Positions 34,723-44,423 are shown, counted from the stretch's first letter. The stretch: 64,000 nucleotides of DNA from Nitrosopumilus sp. K4 (GCF_018128925.1 NZ_CP067007.1:496001-560000); one strand, 5' to 3'. The notes: generated by a model not told the origin, from the letters alone. Made by a program: numbers and translations.

Positions 34723-35868
34723 GTGTTTGGTAGGAAATCTGCTTCAAAATCTGATAAGAAACCACAATCTGAACAAAAACCCTCAGGCCTTGATCATCTG
34801 ACATCTTTTCTAAAACGAGATTCAGTCCCTGAACCTATAGACGAGATCCCTGAAATTATCTCCGAAAATGAAATCCTGCCTGATTTACCAAAATCTTCAA
34901 ACAGTAAATCTGTAAAATTAATACAAGAAGTTCAAAAATTAGATGACAAAACGATTCGACCCTTCTTGGATTACAATGAGGGTATGTTATTTTATCCAAT
35001 ATTGTCTAAGGTTGGAGAACCCCAAGATAACTTTGCATATCTAGAAGGATTAGTTGCAGATGGAATTTTAGAAAAAAAAATCTATGAAAAATTAATCGTA
35101 TGCCCAATACACCCTAAGACGTTTTCCTCTAGTATGCGATTGTATTGTCCTAAATGCAATTCAATGAACGTTGAAAAATTAAATTTATTTGAACACAAAA
35201 AATGTGGATATATCACCGAAAGTAAAAATTTTGAATTTTCAGACGAAGTGAAATCCCAATGTCCCTCATGCAAAAAAGAAATTAAAAATTTTGAAAAAGA
35301 AATCAGAGTTCCAGCAATGTGGTATCAATGTGAAGATTGTCATGAAAAATTTGACAATGCTACGATTAAACTACATTGTAGAAAACATGAACATGATTTT
35401 GACACAAATTCGGGACAATTCATTACAACTTATTCGTACAAATTAAAAAATTCTGAAATCTCTATAAATTCTGACACTGCTCAAATTAAAGAAGAATTGG
35501 TCAATCTTCTAAATGGATTTAATTTTGATGCTGAAGTTAACTGTTCTGTAAAAGGTAAAACAGGAAATATGCATGAAATTCCTATTTATGCAAAAAGTAA
35601 GACCTCTGATATTTCTATATTGATTTTTATCAAAAATCAAATTGGAGGTATTGATGAATCTGTAATGAATTCTATCTTGGTTCCTAAGTTGGATATTGAA
35701 CCAAAAAACACATTGTTGGTAACAATTTCAGATGTAAATGAGAGCATTGAGAATCTTGCCCATCACTATGGAATTATACTGATATCTAATCCTGATTTTT
35801 CTAAAATTATCTCCAAGGTTGAAGAATTTGTTTCTGACTGGTATACGAGAGATGGTGGTAGCAAATGA
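34723..35868 (+). CDS. TackOD1-like zinc protein with C-terminal nuclease-fold-like domain
   Basis: 381 residues. Residues 1-65 are charged and probably disordered. Residues about 70-240 carry a cysteine-rich module (Cys127; CPKC 142-145; Cys161 in HKKCGYI; CPSC 180-183; CEDC 203-206; Cys219) matching the pattern of TackOD1, an output domain known from thaumarchaeal signalling proteins. Residues about 250-370 resemble an Mrr/restriction-endonuclease-like fold (EELVNLLNGFNFDAEVN, VKGKTGNMHEI), but the acidic catalytic residues are not evident. First gene of the pilin operon; overlaps the next by 4 bases. Probably a cytosolic regulator or adaptor of pilus assembly. Confidence 0.65.
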   Translation: MFGRKSASKSDKKPQSEQKPSGLDHLTSFLKRDSVPEPIDEIPEIISENEILPDLPKSSNSKSVKLIQEVQKLDDKTIRPFLDYNEGMLFYPILSKVGEPQDNFAYLEGLVADGILEKKIYEKLIVCPIHPKTFSSSMRLYCPKCNSMNVEKLNLFEHKKCGYITESKNFEFSDEVKSQCPSCKKEIKNFEKEIRVPAMWYQCEDCHEKFDNATIKLHCRKHEHDFDTNSGQFITTYSYKLKNSEISINSDTAQIKEELVNLLNGFNFDAEVNCSVKGKTGNMHEIPIYAKSKTSDISILIFIKNQIGGIDESVMNSILVPKLDIEPKNTLLVTISDVNESIENLAHHYGIILISNPDFSKIISKVEEFVSDWYTRDGGSK

Positions 35869-36377
35869 AATGTTTGTTCACAAAAAGACCTCCTAAATCT
35901 AGGCGTGCAGTTAGTCAGATAATGGGCAGTGTTGTAATTCTGGGTGTGGTGACATCCATAGGCTCTGTGATCATGTTTAATGGCATGCATGAAATCAATG
36001 CATTCACTTATGATTTGACATTTCATGACAAAGCAAAAAATGAAGCATTTAGAGAGGATTTGATTTTTGAGCATGTGAGATTTGAACCGAACACAAATGA
36101 TATGACTATTCATCTGGCAAATATTGGTACGATAAATTCTGTTGTTGAAAGCTTGTCTGTTGTGAAGATTGACACTCAGGAAATATTAGTAAATTGGGCT
36201 GATACAAATGCATCCATTTTGATTAAGGATGACATATCGATTCCGCTTTCTGCAAATCTTTCTGTAGGGAATTTTACTTGGAATGATGCATATTATCTGG
36301 ATTCTGAATACAAAATTTCACTAACTACTTCTAAAGGAAATTTCTTTACCACTGTTGCAAGTCCGTTTAATACATAG
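35865..36377 (+). CDS. Type IV pilin-like protein (class III signal), minor pilin
   Basis: 170 residues. Basic start, then a prepilin signal KSRRA|VSQIMGSVVILGVV with likely cleavage after Ala15 and a following hydrophobic helix. The rest is a beta-rich extracellular domain. Probably processed by a PibD/EppA-like peptidase encoded elsewhere. ATGA overlap with the TackOD1 gene, and 6 bases to the next pilin. Confidence 0.8.
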   Translation: MKCLFTKRPPKSRRAVSQIMGSVVILGVVTSIGSVIMFNGMHEINAFTYDLTFHDKAKNEAFREDLIFEHVRFEPNTNDMTIHLANIGTINSVVESLSVVKIDTQEILVNWADTNASILIKDDISIPLSANLSVGNFTWNDAYYLDSEYKISLTTSKGNFFTTVASPFNT

Positions 36378-36383
36378 AGGAAA

Positions 36384-37091
36384 ATGAAAAAAAATTCTTT
36401 CAAAAAATCAAACAATTCAAAACTTTTTGGCTCTAAGAGACGTGGAATTACTGATATTATTGGTACAATGATGTTAATGGCTGTCACTGTTACTGGCGCT
36501 GCTACATTGACTTATTTTGTAAATGATGTTTTTGTAACTGGAAATATTGCAACAGCTTCCACATTGGATTCTTCTACAAAATCTTTTCAACTAATGGCAT
36601 ATGACACAAGGGACTCTTCTACTCTCTTGACAATATCTAATTTGGATAATAATTTTGATGGAAAACTATGCGGTGTTTCGTGTAGTGGTACAAATGACCT
36701 TCCTTTATCTGGTGGCTCTGAATTTATAGTGTTGAAAATAAAAAACAAGAGTTTTGAGTCTGTATTTTTAGAAGACATTAAGATAAACAATGTAGAACAT
36801 GAGTGGGATGCAAAAACTGCCGGTATTACTTTAAACACTATGACGCCTGATTTTAATGATTCTGATGGAAGAAATTATCCTGCTGACGGTAAATTTTCCA
36901 TTATTGATGAAAATCCAATTCCCCTGCAATCAACAAGTAATGAAATCCCAACTGGAGAAACAGTAAATATTTTGATTAAATTTGGAGCAGATGATCAGGA
37001 TCTTCTATTGAGTAAGGGGATGCAACTTTCATTAAATGTTGGTACTATGACGCCTACGGAATTCTTGCTTGAAAGTGGTGAGGTACGTTGA
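36384..37091 (+). CDS. Type IV pilin-like protein (class III signal), minor pilin
   Basis: 235 residues. Prepilin signal GSKRRG|ITDIIGTMMLMAV with predicted cleavage after Gly near residue 21, followed by an assembly helix, then a C-terminal beta domain containing CGVSC, a possible disulfide. AGAGG five bases before the ATG is a ribosome binding site. Overlaps the next gene by 4 bases. Confidence 0.82.
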   Translation: MKKNSFKKSNNSKLFGSKRRGITDIIGTMMLMAVTVTGAATLTYFVNDVFVTGNIATASTLDSSTKSFQLMAYDTRDSSTLLTISNLDNNFDGKLCGVSCSGTNDLPLSGGSEFIVLKIKNKSFESVFLEDIKINNVEHEWDAKTAGITLNTMTPDFNDSDGRNYPADGKFSIIDENPIPLQSTSNEIPTGETVNILIKFGADDQDLLLSKGMQLSLNVGTMTPTEFLLESGEVR

Positions 37092-38863
37092 TACGAAATA
37101 TTTCTAATTCAAGACGTGGAGTGTCTTCTGTAGTTGGAGCTCTGCTATTTACTGTATTGATGATTGCAGCATTTTCTGTCTTGAGTTTGGCATTGGATGC
37201 TCAAACAGATATTGTGTCTACTCAAAGATTAGTTGCTGACGTTGAATTAAAAAAACAACAAGAAAGATTCAGCATCGTTGCATCCTCTGATACTAATGAC
37301 ATGCTTCAAATCAATGTGAATAATCGAGGGCAAAACCCAATCGAAATTTCTAGTTTCTGGATTATTAACAAGACTCTATCTGAACAACCTTCTACTAGGT
37401 TTTCTGTTCCTTCTGATTCCTCTTACATTCCTGGAGGTCATGGTTCTCAGATTCTAAATTCTCAGACATTGCATATGGTTCCTGGCACTTATGACGTTAA
37501 AGTAATTTCCACACTTGGTACTATTGAAACATATGAAATGGTGGTTGGTACAGGTGCATCTTCTGGAGGCTTGCGTGCAGAAATGATTGCTGATCCTCCT
37601 GATGTGATTATTGGACAAAATGTTACAGTTGCAATGGTTGTTACAAACACTGGCCTTGAATTAATCAAAGATGTTTCTCCAAATGCATTAACTGTGACTC
37701 CTGCTTCTGCTGTGGTGTCTTCTTCTCCTCATTTTCCATCTGCAGTTGATCTTATCTCTGGTGAATCTGTAATGTTTACCTGGGATTACACTCTGACTGG
37801 AAATAGTGGTGAAGACATTACATTTTCTTCTTGGGCCACTGGGACTTTTAATTCACTTCCTGAAGATAGTAATGTAGTATCTGATGTTAGTACGATGAGA
37901 TTGCCTACTGATGGTGGTGATGTCCCTGATCCTGATATACTTGCAGATGAATTACTTGCACGACCTCAATTGTTTTTTGTAATTCCTTCCTCTCAAGGAA
38001 AATCTGCCAACGCAGAAGCACTATGGGGTCTAAATGTTGTTAATCCAATAAATGCTGATATGCAAGTAAGCAAACTTGTAATAACTGCATTTGCACCAGG
38101 TGCAAATAACAACGACAAGCTTTTTGAGAGAGGTGGAGGATCATGTGTTTTTAATCCTGTTTCCCCCATTGCTGGACCTGACTCAAATTGGTCATGTCCT
38201 TCAGAAAATGCGTTAATGTGGCAAAGTGATACTCCTGTAACTGTTCCCGGAAACTCTACAAAATCATTTCTCACTAAAGTTGAACCTGGTAAACCTTCTG
38301 GAACTGCATCATTAGAATCTATAATTGTTCAGGGTTCTGTTTTTACAAACTTGGGTTCATTTGGAAAATCTGGATACCAATCCGCCATGTCGGGAACATC
38401 TTCTTCAATCATAAACATCTATCTGACAAATAACACTGCTTCACCTAGAAATGATAATAACATCCAATCGTCTAGAGTTGGAATTTTACCCAATTCTGTT
38501 CAAACATTTCATGCTGTTCTTGCTGATATGGATCTTGATTCTTCAACTACTTTGAATTCAGGAGCACAATTGATCATAAACGTTCCAAAAGGTTGGACTC
38601 AAGTTACAGTTACAGATGATTCGGGCTTTGTTGGTACTCCTTCTGTTACTACTCTTGGAGATACTTCTAATCAAATTATAGGCGTCACTGAAAGTCCCTT
38701 AGGTGATGCTACCAATGATTTTGGAACGATATCCTTTACTGCACGAGCTCCAAATGTGAGTTCTGATCAGCTTTATGTGATGTATGTTTTAGGCCAAGGA
38801 ACTACGTCCTCAAACTTTTCTGTAGGGCCTTTAGCTGAAGTTGTTTTGCAAGTTGACGGATAG
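37088..38863 (+). CDS. Large pilin-like surface protein (class III signal)
   Basis: 591 residues, far longer than usual pilins. Prepilin signal NSRRG|VSSVVGALLFTVLMIAAF, then an extended extracellular region with at least one CARDB/DUF11-like beta domain (VIIGQNVTVAMVVTNTG near 175-191) and Cys pair GGSCVFN...WSCPS (near 345-370). It may form a tip adhesin or specialised fibre subunit. TTG start at 37088 overlaps the upstream stop. Followed by 97 bases before the probable major pilin. Confidence 0.78.
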   Translation: MIRNISNSRRGVSSVVGALLFTVLMIAAFSVLSLALDAQTDIVSTQRLVADVELKKQQERFSIVASSDTNDMLQINVNNRGQNPIEISSFWIINKTLSEQPSTRFSVPSDSSYIPGGHGSQILNSQTLHMVPGTYDVKVISTLGTIETYEMVVGTGASSGGLRAEMIADPPDVIIGQNVTVAMVVTNTGLELIKDVSPNALTVTPASAVVSSSPHFPSAVDLISGESVMFTWDYTLTGNSGEDITFSSWATGTFNSLPEDSNVVSDVSTMRLPTDGGDVPDPDILADELLARPQLFFVIPSSQGKSANAEALWGLNVVNPINADMQVSKLVITAFAPGANNNDKLFERGGGSCVFNPVSPIAGPDSNWSCPSENALMWQSDTPVTVPGNSTKSFLTKVEPGKPSGTASLESIIVQGSVFTNLGSFGKSGYQSAMSGTSSSIINIYLTNNTASPRNDNNIQSSRVGILPNSVQTFHAVLADMDLDSSTTLNSGAQLIINVPKGWTQVTVTDDSGFVGTPSVTTLGDTSNQIIGVTESPLGDATNDFGTISFTARAPNVSSDQLYVMYVLGQGTTSSNFSVGPLAEVVLQVDG

Positions 38864-38960
38864 TGTTCATTTTACACAAAAACTGGACACAACAATGAAT
38901 TGTAGTCCATTTTGAACACAAATTCCTTTAACATCTTTTTTGATTTTAAGAAGTTCAGAA

Positions 38961-39599
38961 ATGACAAACATTCAGTCAAAAGAACGAAAGCTGTCGTCAA
39001 GAAGAGCAGTTGCACCCGTAATTGCTACTCTCTTGTTAGTGGCTATCGCTGTCGTAGGTGGAAGTATTGTCTTTGTGTTCTCACAAGGATTCTTCAGTCA
39101 AGCTCAAGTAAGTGGTACTCCCACTATTGAGTCATTGAAGTTCATTGGATATGATGGACGAGATGGTGCTCAACTCACTGTACACGATGGTGTCACATTA
39201 GCTGCTATGGCTGGAAATGCCACAGACGGTCTTAACACTGGTGAAAGACTTGCTATTTATGTACAAAATCAAGGTGTACAAAAGGCAACTCTTTCAGAAG
39301 TGCGCTTTGCTGGAACCGTATACGACTACATTGGCTCAGATACTTCCCTACCTGCATTGACTGCAGGTAGAGGTGATGCTGCCGATGATGGTGGTTTCTG
39401 GATTCTTACACAGAGCTCAGGCACTGGTGGTGTTTTGACACAATCTACTGCAGCTGAACTACAACCTGGACAACAGGCAACCATCGTCTTACAATTAGGC
39501 GAGAATGTCAAAGTTGGTAGAGATGCACAAATGAAACTCACAACAAGTAACGGTGCAGTCTTTGTCGGAACAGTTGTTACAGGACAACAAAGTGGATAA
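38961..39599 (+). CDS. Probable major pilin / archaellin-like protein
   Basis: 212 residues from ATG 38961. Signal SSRRA|VAPVIATLLLVAIAVVGG, helix ending IVFVFSQGFF, then a glycine/threonine-rich domain (FIGYDGRDGAQLTVHDGVTL). Base composition differs from its neighbours: more GC and evenly chosen codons, as expected for a highly expressed structural subunit. It has its own promoter region (38864-38960). It resembles archaellins at the N-terminus, but no archaellum accessory genes are nearby. Confidence 0.82.
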   Translation: MTNIQSKERKLSSRRAVAPVIATLLLVAIAVVGGSIVFVFSQGFFSQAQVSGTPTIESLKFIGYDGRDGAQLTVHDGVTLAAMAGNATDGLNTGERLAIYVQNQGVQKATLSEVRFAGTVYDYIGSDTSLPALTAGRGDAADDGGFWILTQSSGTGGVLTQSTAAELQPGQQATIVLQLGENVKVGRDAQMKLTTSNGAVFVGTVVTGQQSG

Positions 39600-39650
39600 C
39601 TCCACCCTTTTTTCATTTTTATGAAAAATAAATGGAGTAAAAATTGAAAA

Positions 39651-42299
39651 ATGGAGAAAAAAATGAAATCAAAAAAATCAACAATCTTCCTTTTGTCTCT
39701 GATCATGCTAATGGCATTAAATTTACAGACTTCATATGGACAAAACCTTTCAAATCTTTCTGACTATTCTGTACATTTGGGGATTTCACCTCCTCATATT
39801 GAAAGCGGTCTGTCTAGTCATCCTGTTGGATATGTTTATGTTTTAAACAAAAATGAAGTACCAATTACTTCAACATATGATGTAGAAATTAGCCTTACTT
39901 CTGATGATCCTCAAATTGCATCTGTGCCTGAAAAAATTATTCTTGAAGCAAATTCTGAATATGCTACATTTGACATTAAAACTGGAATCTTGAGCGGAAC
40001 TACGACTATCACTGCTGAACTTAATGGTAAAATTGATTTTAAAGAAATTGAAATTGGAACAGAATCAACACAACTTCCTGATGATATGGTTTTGGAATTA
40101 AACTTGCCTACAGACAAAATGCATGTTAATTCGGAAATGCCTTTTTCTGTATATCTCAAAACCTTAGATGGGTATGTTATTCGTGCCCCTTATGATGTTG
40201 AAGTCATAATTGATTATGAAAAAACTCTTGCAATTCCTGATTCTGATAAACTTGTGATCAAAAAAGGTGATTATTATGCATGGGGTATATTGAAAACAAA
40301 TAACAAAGTAGGAAACACCTTTTTGCGTGCAATACAGGTTGAAAATCAATTAGATACTGCAAAAAGCATTCATGTGTCTTCTACCTTACCAACTTCATTA
40401 AGCATCTCAGTATTTCCAAAATTAATTCCTGCTGAAATCGATAGAACTGTAAATATTTTTGTTAGTCTGTTGGATTCTGACGGAAATCCTGCAGTGGCTG
40501 CACATGACATTCCTTTGAAGTTTTTTTCAAATGAACAAAACAAAATAGGTGATAAACTTGATAGTATGATGAAAGAAATTAAGCCTGTAATTAAGAAAGG
40601 GGAATTTGGTTTTAACTTAAAGCAAAAAATTGATGTTTTTGATTTAGTTGCAAATGATTTGATGATTGGTGTTAGCTCTGAAGGATATGGTGTTGCAACA
40701 GATACTTTCTTTACTGCTGGCGATACCATCAACATTGAGAGTTCAGAAATCAATAGTAGGGGTGTGAAAATTTTTGGTTTGGAAAAAATTCCTAGTAACG
40801 CAACAGCAACTATTGTCTATCAAATTAGCACTATAGAAGAAGATGATGACGATCCTGATGTTGATGAAGACGGACGTGAAATTGAATCAATCGATCTTGA
40901 AGAACGATATAGCAAAGAATACGGTGAAGAAAAAGACGATGATGATTATCTCTTGATTTATGGATTGGATCACTTGTCTGATAATGAGTACTATCCTATT
41001 TTGGCAAATGATAATTACCATTCAACGGACTATTCTCAATTACTAAGCATCGTGTCTGGTGATGAAAGTATAGTAAAAATAAAAAATTCAGGCAAACTCG
41101 AGAGTGGGTATTCTTATGGTACTGCAACAATTAGTAGCACTCAAAAAAGTGGTGAGGTCTTAGTTTCTGCAAATATCAAGGGCGTTGGCTCTGATTCTAT
41201 ACTTACAAAAGTAGTAAACTCATTACAACAAAAAGAGGTCCGTCTCTTTTCTCCAACTGGTAGTGATACTATATTGTTTGAACGTGATGGTTCATTTGAT
41301 ATTTTCTTGGTAGCTTTGGATGCACAAAAACGACCAAAGATGCTAGAAAACAATTCCAAATACCTTATCACTCCTACAAATGGGTTGGTTGAAATCAAAA
41401 AAGATTCTTCATTTGCATTTGCAAATCTAAAAAGTGACTCTTTCTCAATCGCTGATTCTTCAACTGTAACTCTAAGTGTTACTCCTATTGGAGAAGATGC
41501 TGATTTATCTTTAGATTCCTCAAAACAATTCACTGCTCAACCTTCTTCTAAAATGCTAATCCATTTGCCTACTGACATTGTTAATAATAATCAATTTGAC
41601 AATATTGGTGTAGTCCAAATTGTCGATTTGCAGAATAATCCGATTATCCCTTCACACGATATTAGAACAAAAATTATCTCTTCTAATAATGGAATTTTGA
41701 GAACTATTTCTGATGCCGTGATTCCTGCCGGCAAGTCTTATTCTTCGTTTCCCATTAACCCAACAGGTACTCTTGGAGATACTTTAATCTCTGCAAGTGC
41801 AAAAGGAGTTATCCCAAGTGACTCAAAACTAACCTCTGCATCAGCATTAACAAAATTGAAAATATTCACGACTGGATTGGATCAAGAAATTCCTGTAGAT
41901 GAACAAGTTGAAGTCAAATTGTACATTGATGATGAAAATGCTGAATCTGTATCTGGAGCGTCAATCCAAATAATGACTGATGGTAACTCTACTGTGACTC
42001 CTGATGTTATCCGTACTGGGCCTGACGGTGGTGCATCATTTACAGTCAAGGCATTGACAGGTCCCATTATTTCCTTGGATGTGATTGCAACTGCTGAAGG
42101 ATATGTGGATGGTCAAGACACAATTACGATTAATGTTGATGCTCCTGAAAATACATTATCTGTGGCAAATTTGGAATTGCCTGAATGGATTGGACCAATA
42201 ATAATAGTTGCACTTTTGTTGATTGCAGTACTTGTAGTCTTATTCCTCAGAAAATCAAAAGCTCCTATTGAAGAAGAATGGGAAGAGGAGGAAATTTAA
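39651..42299 (+). CDS. Large membrane-anchored surface protein
   Basis: 882 residues (or 878 from ATG 39663). Signal peptide with hydrophobic core TIFLLSLIMLMALNL and likely cleavage after SYG or GQ. The long ectodomain of repeated beta-sandwich modules resembles invasin/BIG-type repeats (for example DAQKRPKMLENNSKYLITPT). A very acidic insert (EEDDDDPDVDEDG and EEKDDDD) lies near residues 395-432. C-terminal helix GPIIIVALLLIAVLVVLFL and acidic tail. It probably decorates the cell surface next to the pilus; the acidic insert could bind cations such as Ca2+. Confidence 0.75.
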   Translation: MEKKMKSKKSTIFLLSLIMLMALNLQTSYGQNLSNLSDYSVHLGISPPHIESGLSSHPVGYVYVLNKNEVPITSTYDVEISLTSDDPQIASVPEKIILEANSEYATFDIKTGILSGTTTITAELNGKIDFKEIEIGTESTQLPDDMVLELNLPTDKMHVNSEMPFSVYLKTLDGYVIRAPYDVEVIIDYEKTLAIPDSDKLVIKKGDYYAWGILKTNNKVGNTFLRAIQVENQLDTAKSIHVSSTLPTSLSISVFPKLIPAEIDRTVNIFVSLLDSDGNPAVAAHDIPLKFFSNEQNKIGDKLDSMMKEIKPVIKKGEFGFNLKQKIDVFDLVANDLMIGVSSEGYGVATDTFFTAGDTINIESSEINSRGVKIFGLEKIPSNATATIVYQISTIEEDDDDPDVDEDGREIESIDLEERYSKEYGEEKDDDDYLLIYGLDHLSDNEYYPILANDNYHSTDYSQLLSIVSGDESIVKIKNSGKLESGYSYGTATISSTQKSGEVLVSANIKGVGSDSILTKVVNSLQQKEVRLFSPTGSDTILFERDGSFDIFLVALDAQKRPKMLENNSKYLITPTNGLVEIKKDSSFAFANLKSDSFSIADSSTVTLSVTPIGEDADLSLDSSKQFTAQPSSKMLIHLPTDIVNNNQFDNIGVVQIVDLQNNPIIPSHDIRTKIISSNNGILRTISDAVIPAGKSYSSFPINPTGTLGDTLISASAKGVIPSDSKLTSASALTKLKIFTTGLDQEIPVDEQVEVKLYIDDENAESVSGASIQIMTDGNSTVTPDVIRTGPDGGASFTVKALTGPIISLDVIATAEGYVDGQDTITINVDAPENTLSVANLELPEWIGPIIIVALLLIAVLVVLFLRKSKAPIEEEWEEEEI

Positions 42300-42323
42300 C
42301 TAGAAAACATTCTGATAGAATAA

Positions 42324-43217
42324 TTGAATCTGTCTGTTTGGTTTCGTGTAATTCGAATTAGATTTCTATTAGCATCAGTCATTGCAGTGTCTGTTGGACT
42401 TGCCATAAATTGGTGGCAAAATTCAACTATTGGAATTTTTGAAGCAACACTTACTTTTGGTGGTGTAATGGCATTGCATGCTAGTGTTGATTTACTAAAT
42501 GATTATTGGGATTATAAACGAGGAATTGACACTAAAACAAAAAGGACAAAGATGAGTGGAGGAACAGGCGTCTTGCCTGAAGGTCTCTTAAAACCTACAT
42601 CTGTTTATCGTGCAGGTATTGCATTTTTGATAATTGGTTCTGCAATAGGCGGTTTTTTTGTAATTACTGATGGAATAGTAATTGCAATAATTTTGGCATT
42701 TGCAATTCTTTCAATCTATTTTTACTCTACAAAAATTGTCGATTCTGGACTTGCTGAATTTTTTGTTGCAGTAAAAGGTTCCATGATTGTTTTTGGAACT
42801 TATTTTATTCAATCAAATCAATTAACAGTTGAATCTGTGTTTGGAGGAGTCGTTGTGGGTGTATTATCCTCGTTGGTTCTTTTTATTGCCTCTTTTCCTG
42901 ATCATGATGCTGACAAATCAAAAGGAAGAAAAACTTTGGTCATTGCAATTGGAAAACAAAAAGCAACAAAGATTTTTTGGTTATTTCCTATTATTTCGTA
43001 TTCTTTGATTTTATTTGGCGTTTTTTTGGGGTTCTTCCCTATCTTTTCTCTGATGACATTCTTGAGCATTCCTTTGTTGATTAAAGGGGGGTTAGGATTG
43101 AAACAAAATTATGATTCAGTTGATGACTTGGTTCCTTTTATGGGTGCCACATTGATGTTTAGTAGGATTACTGGGGCATTGTTTGTATTGAGTTTCTTAA
43201 TATCTTCTTTGATCTAG
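42324..43217 (+). CDS. UbiA-family prenyltransferase (MenA-like)
   Basis: 297 residues, about eight membrane helices. The two Asp-rich motifs are NDYWDYKRGID (near 67-77) and DHDADKSKGRKTL (near 192-204), binding prenyl diphosphate through Mg2+. Resembles 1,4-dihydroxy-2-naphthoate prenyltransferases, so it may make a menaquinone-like respiratory quinone; thaumarchaea do contain menaquinones. A TTG start at 42324. Only 24 bases after the surface protein gene but functionally unrelated to it. Confidence 0.85.
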   Translation: MNLSVWFRVIRIRFLLASVIAVSVGLAINWWQNSTIGIFEATLTFGGVMALHASVDLLNDYWDYKRGIDTKTKRTKMSGGTGVLPEGLLKPTSVYRAGIAFLIIGSAIGGFFVITDGIVIAIILAFAILSIYFYSTKIVDSGLAEFFVAVKGSMIVFGTYFIQSNQLTVESVFGGVVVGVLSSLVLFIASFPDHDADKSKGRKTLVIAIGKQKATKIFWLFPIISYSLILFGVFLGFFPIFSLMTFLSIPLLIKGGLGLKQNYDSVDDLVPFMGATLMFSRITGALFVLSFLISSLI

Positions 43218-43247
43218 AAATAAATGATGTAATGTACTACTTTTTAC

Positions 43248-44348
43248 ATGATTTCTGGATTTGCCACTTCTGAAGGTACAAAAAGATTTGCAGAAAACTC
43301 TGATGCATTAATATCGAATTTTAAAACAATTGATTCACTAACATTGTCTAATGTTGGAATGGGAACGTACCTTGGCAATGCTGATGATAATACTGACACT
43401 CTTGTAAAAAATGCATTAAAAAAATCTATCTTGTCTGGAATTAATGTTGTTGACACTGCCATTAATTACAGGGCACAAAAAGCAGAACGTGCAGTAGGAA
43501 AGGCGATCTCTGAACTAATACAAGAAAAAAAAATTTCACGTGATCAAATTTTTGTAAGTACTAAAAACGGATATGTCACAAATGACGCTGACATAAAACA
43601 AGATTTTTGGGAATATGTAAAAAATGAGTATGCCTCAAAAGGTGTTATAAAAGAAGGAGACATAACATCTGGATATCATTGTATGACGATACCTTATCTT
43701 GAAGATCAACTTAATCGTAGTATGAAGAATTTAGGCCTTGATTGCATTGATTTAATGTATCTACATAATGCTGTGGAAGGACAGATAAAAGACACATCGA
43801 AGGCAAATTTTTTAGAAAATCTAAAAAATTCTTTTGAATTTTTTGAAAGGAAACGAGACGAAGGAAAAATAAGATACTATGGAATGGCAACATGGGAATG
43901 TTTTAGGGTTTCATCTGACAATCCCCAATATCTGTCATTAAAAGAGACTTTTGATATGGCTAAAGACATTGGCGGCGAACACCATGGTTTCAAATTCATT
44001 CAACTACCTTACAATCTATATTATGACCAAGCTCTTTTGGCAAAAAATCAATTGTTTGATGGAGAAAAAATTTCAATATTAGAATCTGCTCATAGGCTTG
44101 GAATTGGTGTTTTTACAAGTGTGCCTTTAATGCAAGGGCGTTTGTTGAATCCTGGTGTCATGCCTGAATTTTACAATTTGAAGTCTTCTCTACGAGCTTT
44201 GCAGTTTATCCGTTCTTCTCCGGGTGTTTTGTCTCCGTTGGTGGGTCATAAATCCCCTGAACATGTATCTGAAAATTTAGAGGTAATGAAAATTCCTCCA
44301 ATTCCTGAAGATGAATTTTTAGCATTAGTTAAGAAATTAACCTCGTAA
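43248..44348 (+). CDS. Aldo/keto reductase family oxidoreductase
   Basis: 366 residues. TIM-barrel NAD(P)H-dependent reductase. Visible: NVGMGTYLGNADD, GINVVDTAINYRAQKAERAV with catalytic Asp/Tyr, STKNGYV with the catalytic Lys, and DCIDLMYLHNAV with His. A C-terminal GVLSPLVGHKSPEHVSENL binds the cofactor phosphate. Slightly longer than typical 320-residue members. Substrate unknown; neighbouring prenyltransferase is on the same strand 30 bases upstream. Confidence 0.88.
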   Translation: MISGFATSEGTKRFAENSDALISNFKTIDSLTLSNVGMGTYLGNADDNTDTLVKNALKKSILSGINVVDTAINYRAQKAERAVGKAISELIQEKKISRDQIFVSTKNGYVTNDADIKQDFWEYVKNEYASKGVIKEGDITSGYHCMTIPYLEDQLNRSMKNLGLDCIDLMYLHNAVEGQIKDTSKANFLENLKNSFEFFERKRDEGKIRYYGMATWECFRVSSDNPQYLSLKETFDMAKDIGGEHHGFKFIQLPYNLYYDQALLAKNQLFDGEKISILESAHRLGIGVFTSVPLMQGRLLNPGVMPEFYNLKSSLRALQFIRSSPGVLSPLVGHKSPEHVSENLEVMKIPPIPEDEFLALVKKLTS

Positions 44349-44423
44349 TTTTTTCATCTTGTTCACAAATGTTGAATTTTTGTAAAAAGCTAATAAGAGG
44401 GATCGCTGGAGATATTCCGTAAC

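Noticed and set aside
38961-39599. Calling the last pilin an archaellin of an archaellum operon
   Set aside because: The N-terminus fits, but no FlaF/G/H/X-type genes are nearby and the locus holds unusual pilins and two GspF proteins; pilus is the more careful call.
40837-40947. Frameshift or assembly error in the acidic insert of the surface protein
   Set aside because: The frame is continuous and codon use is normal, so it looks like genuine low-complexity sequence.
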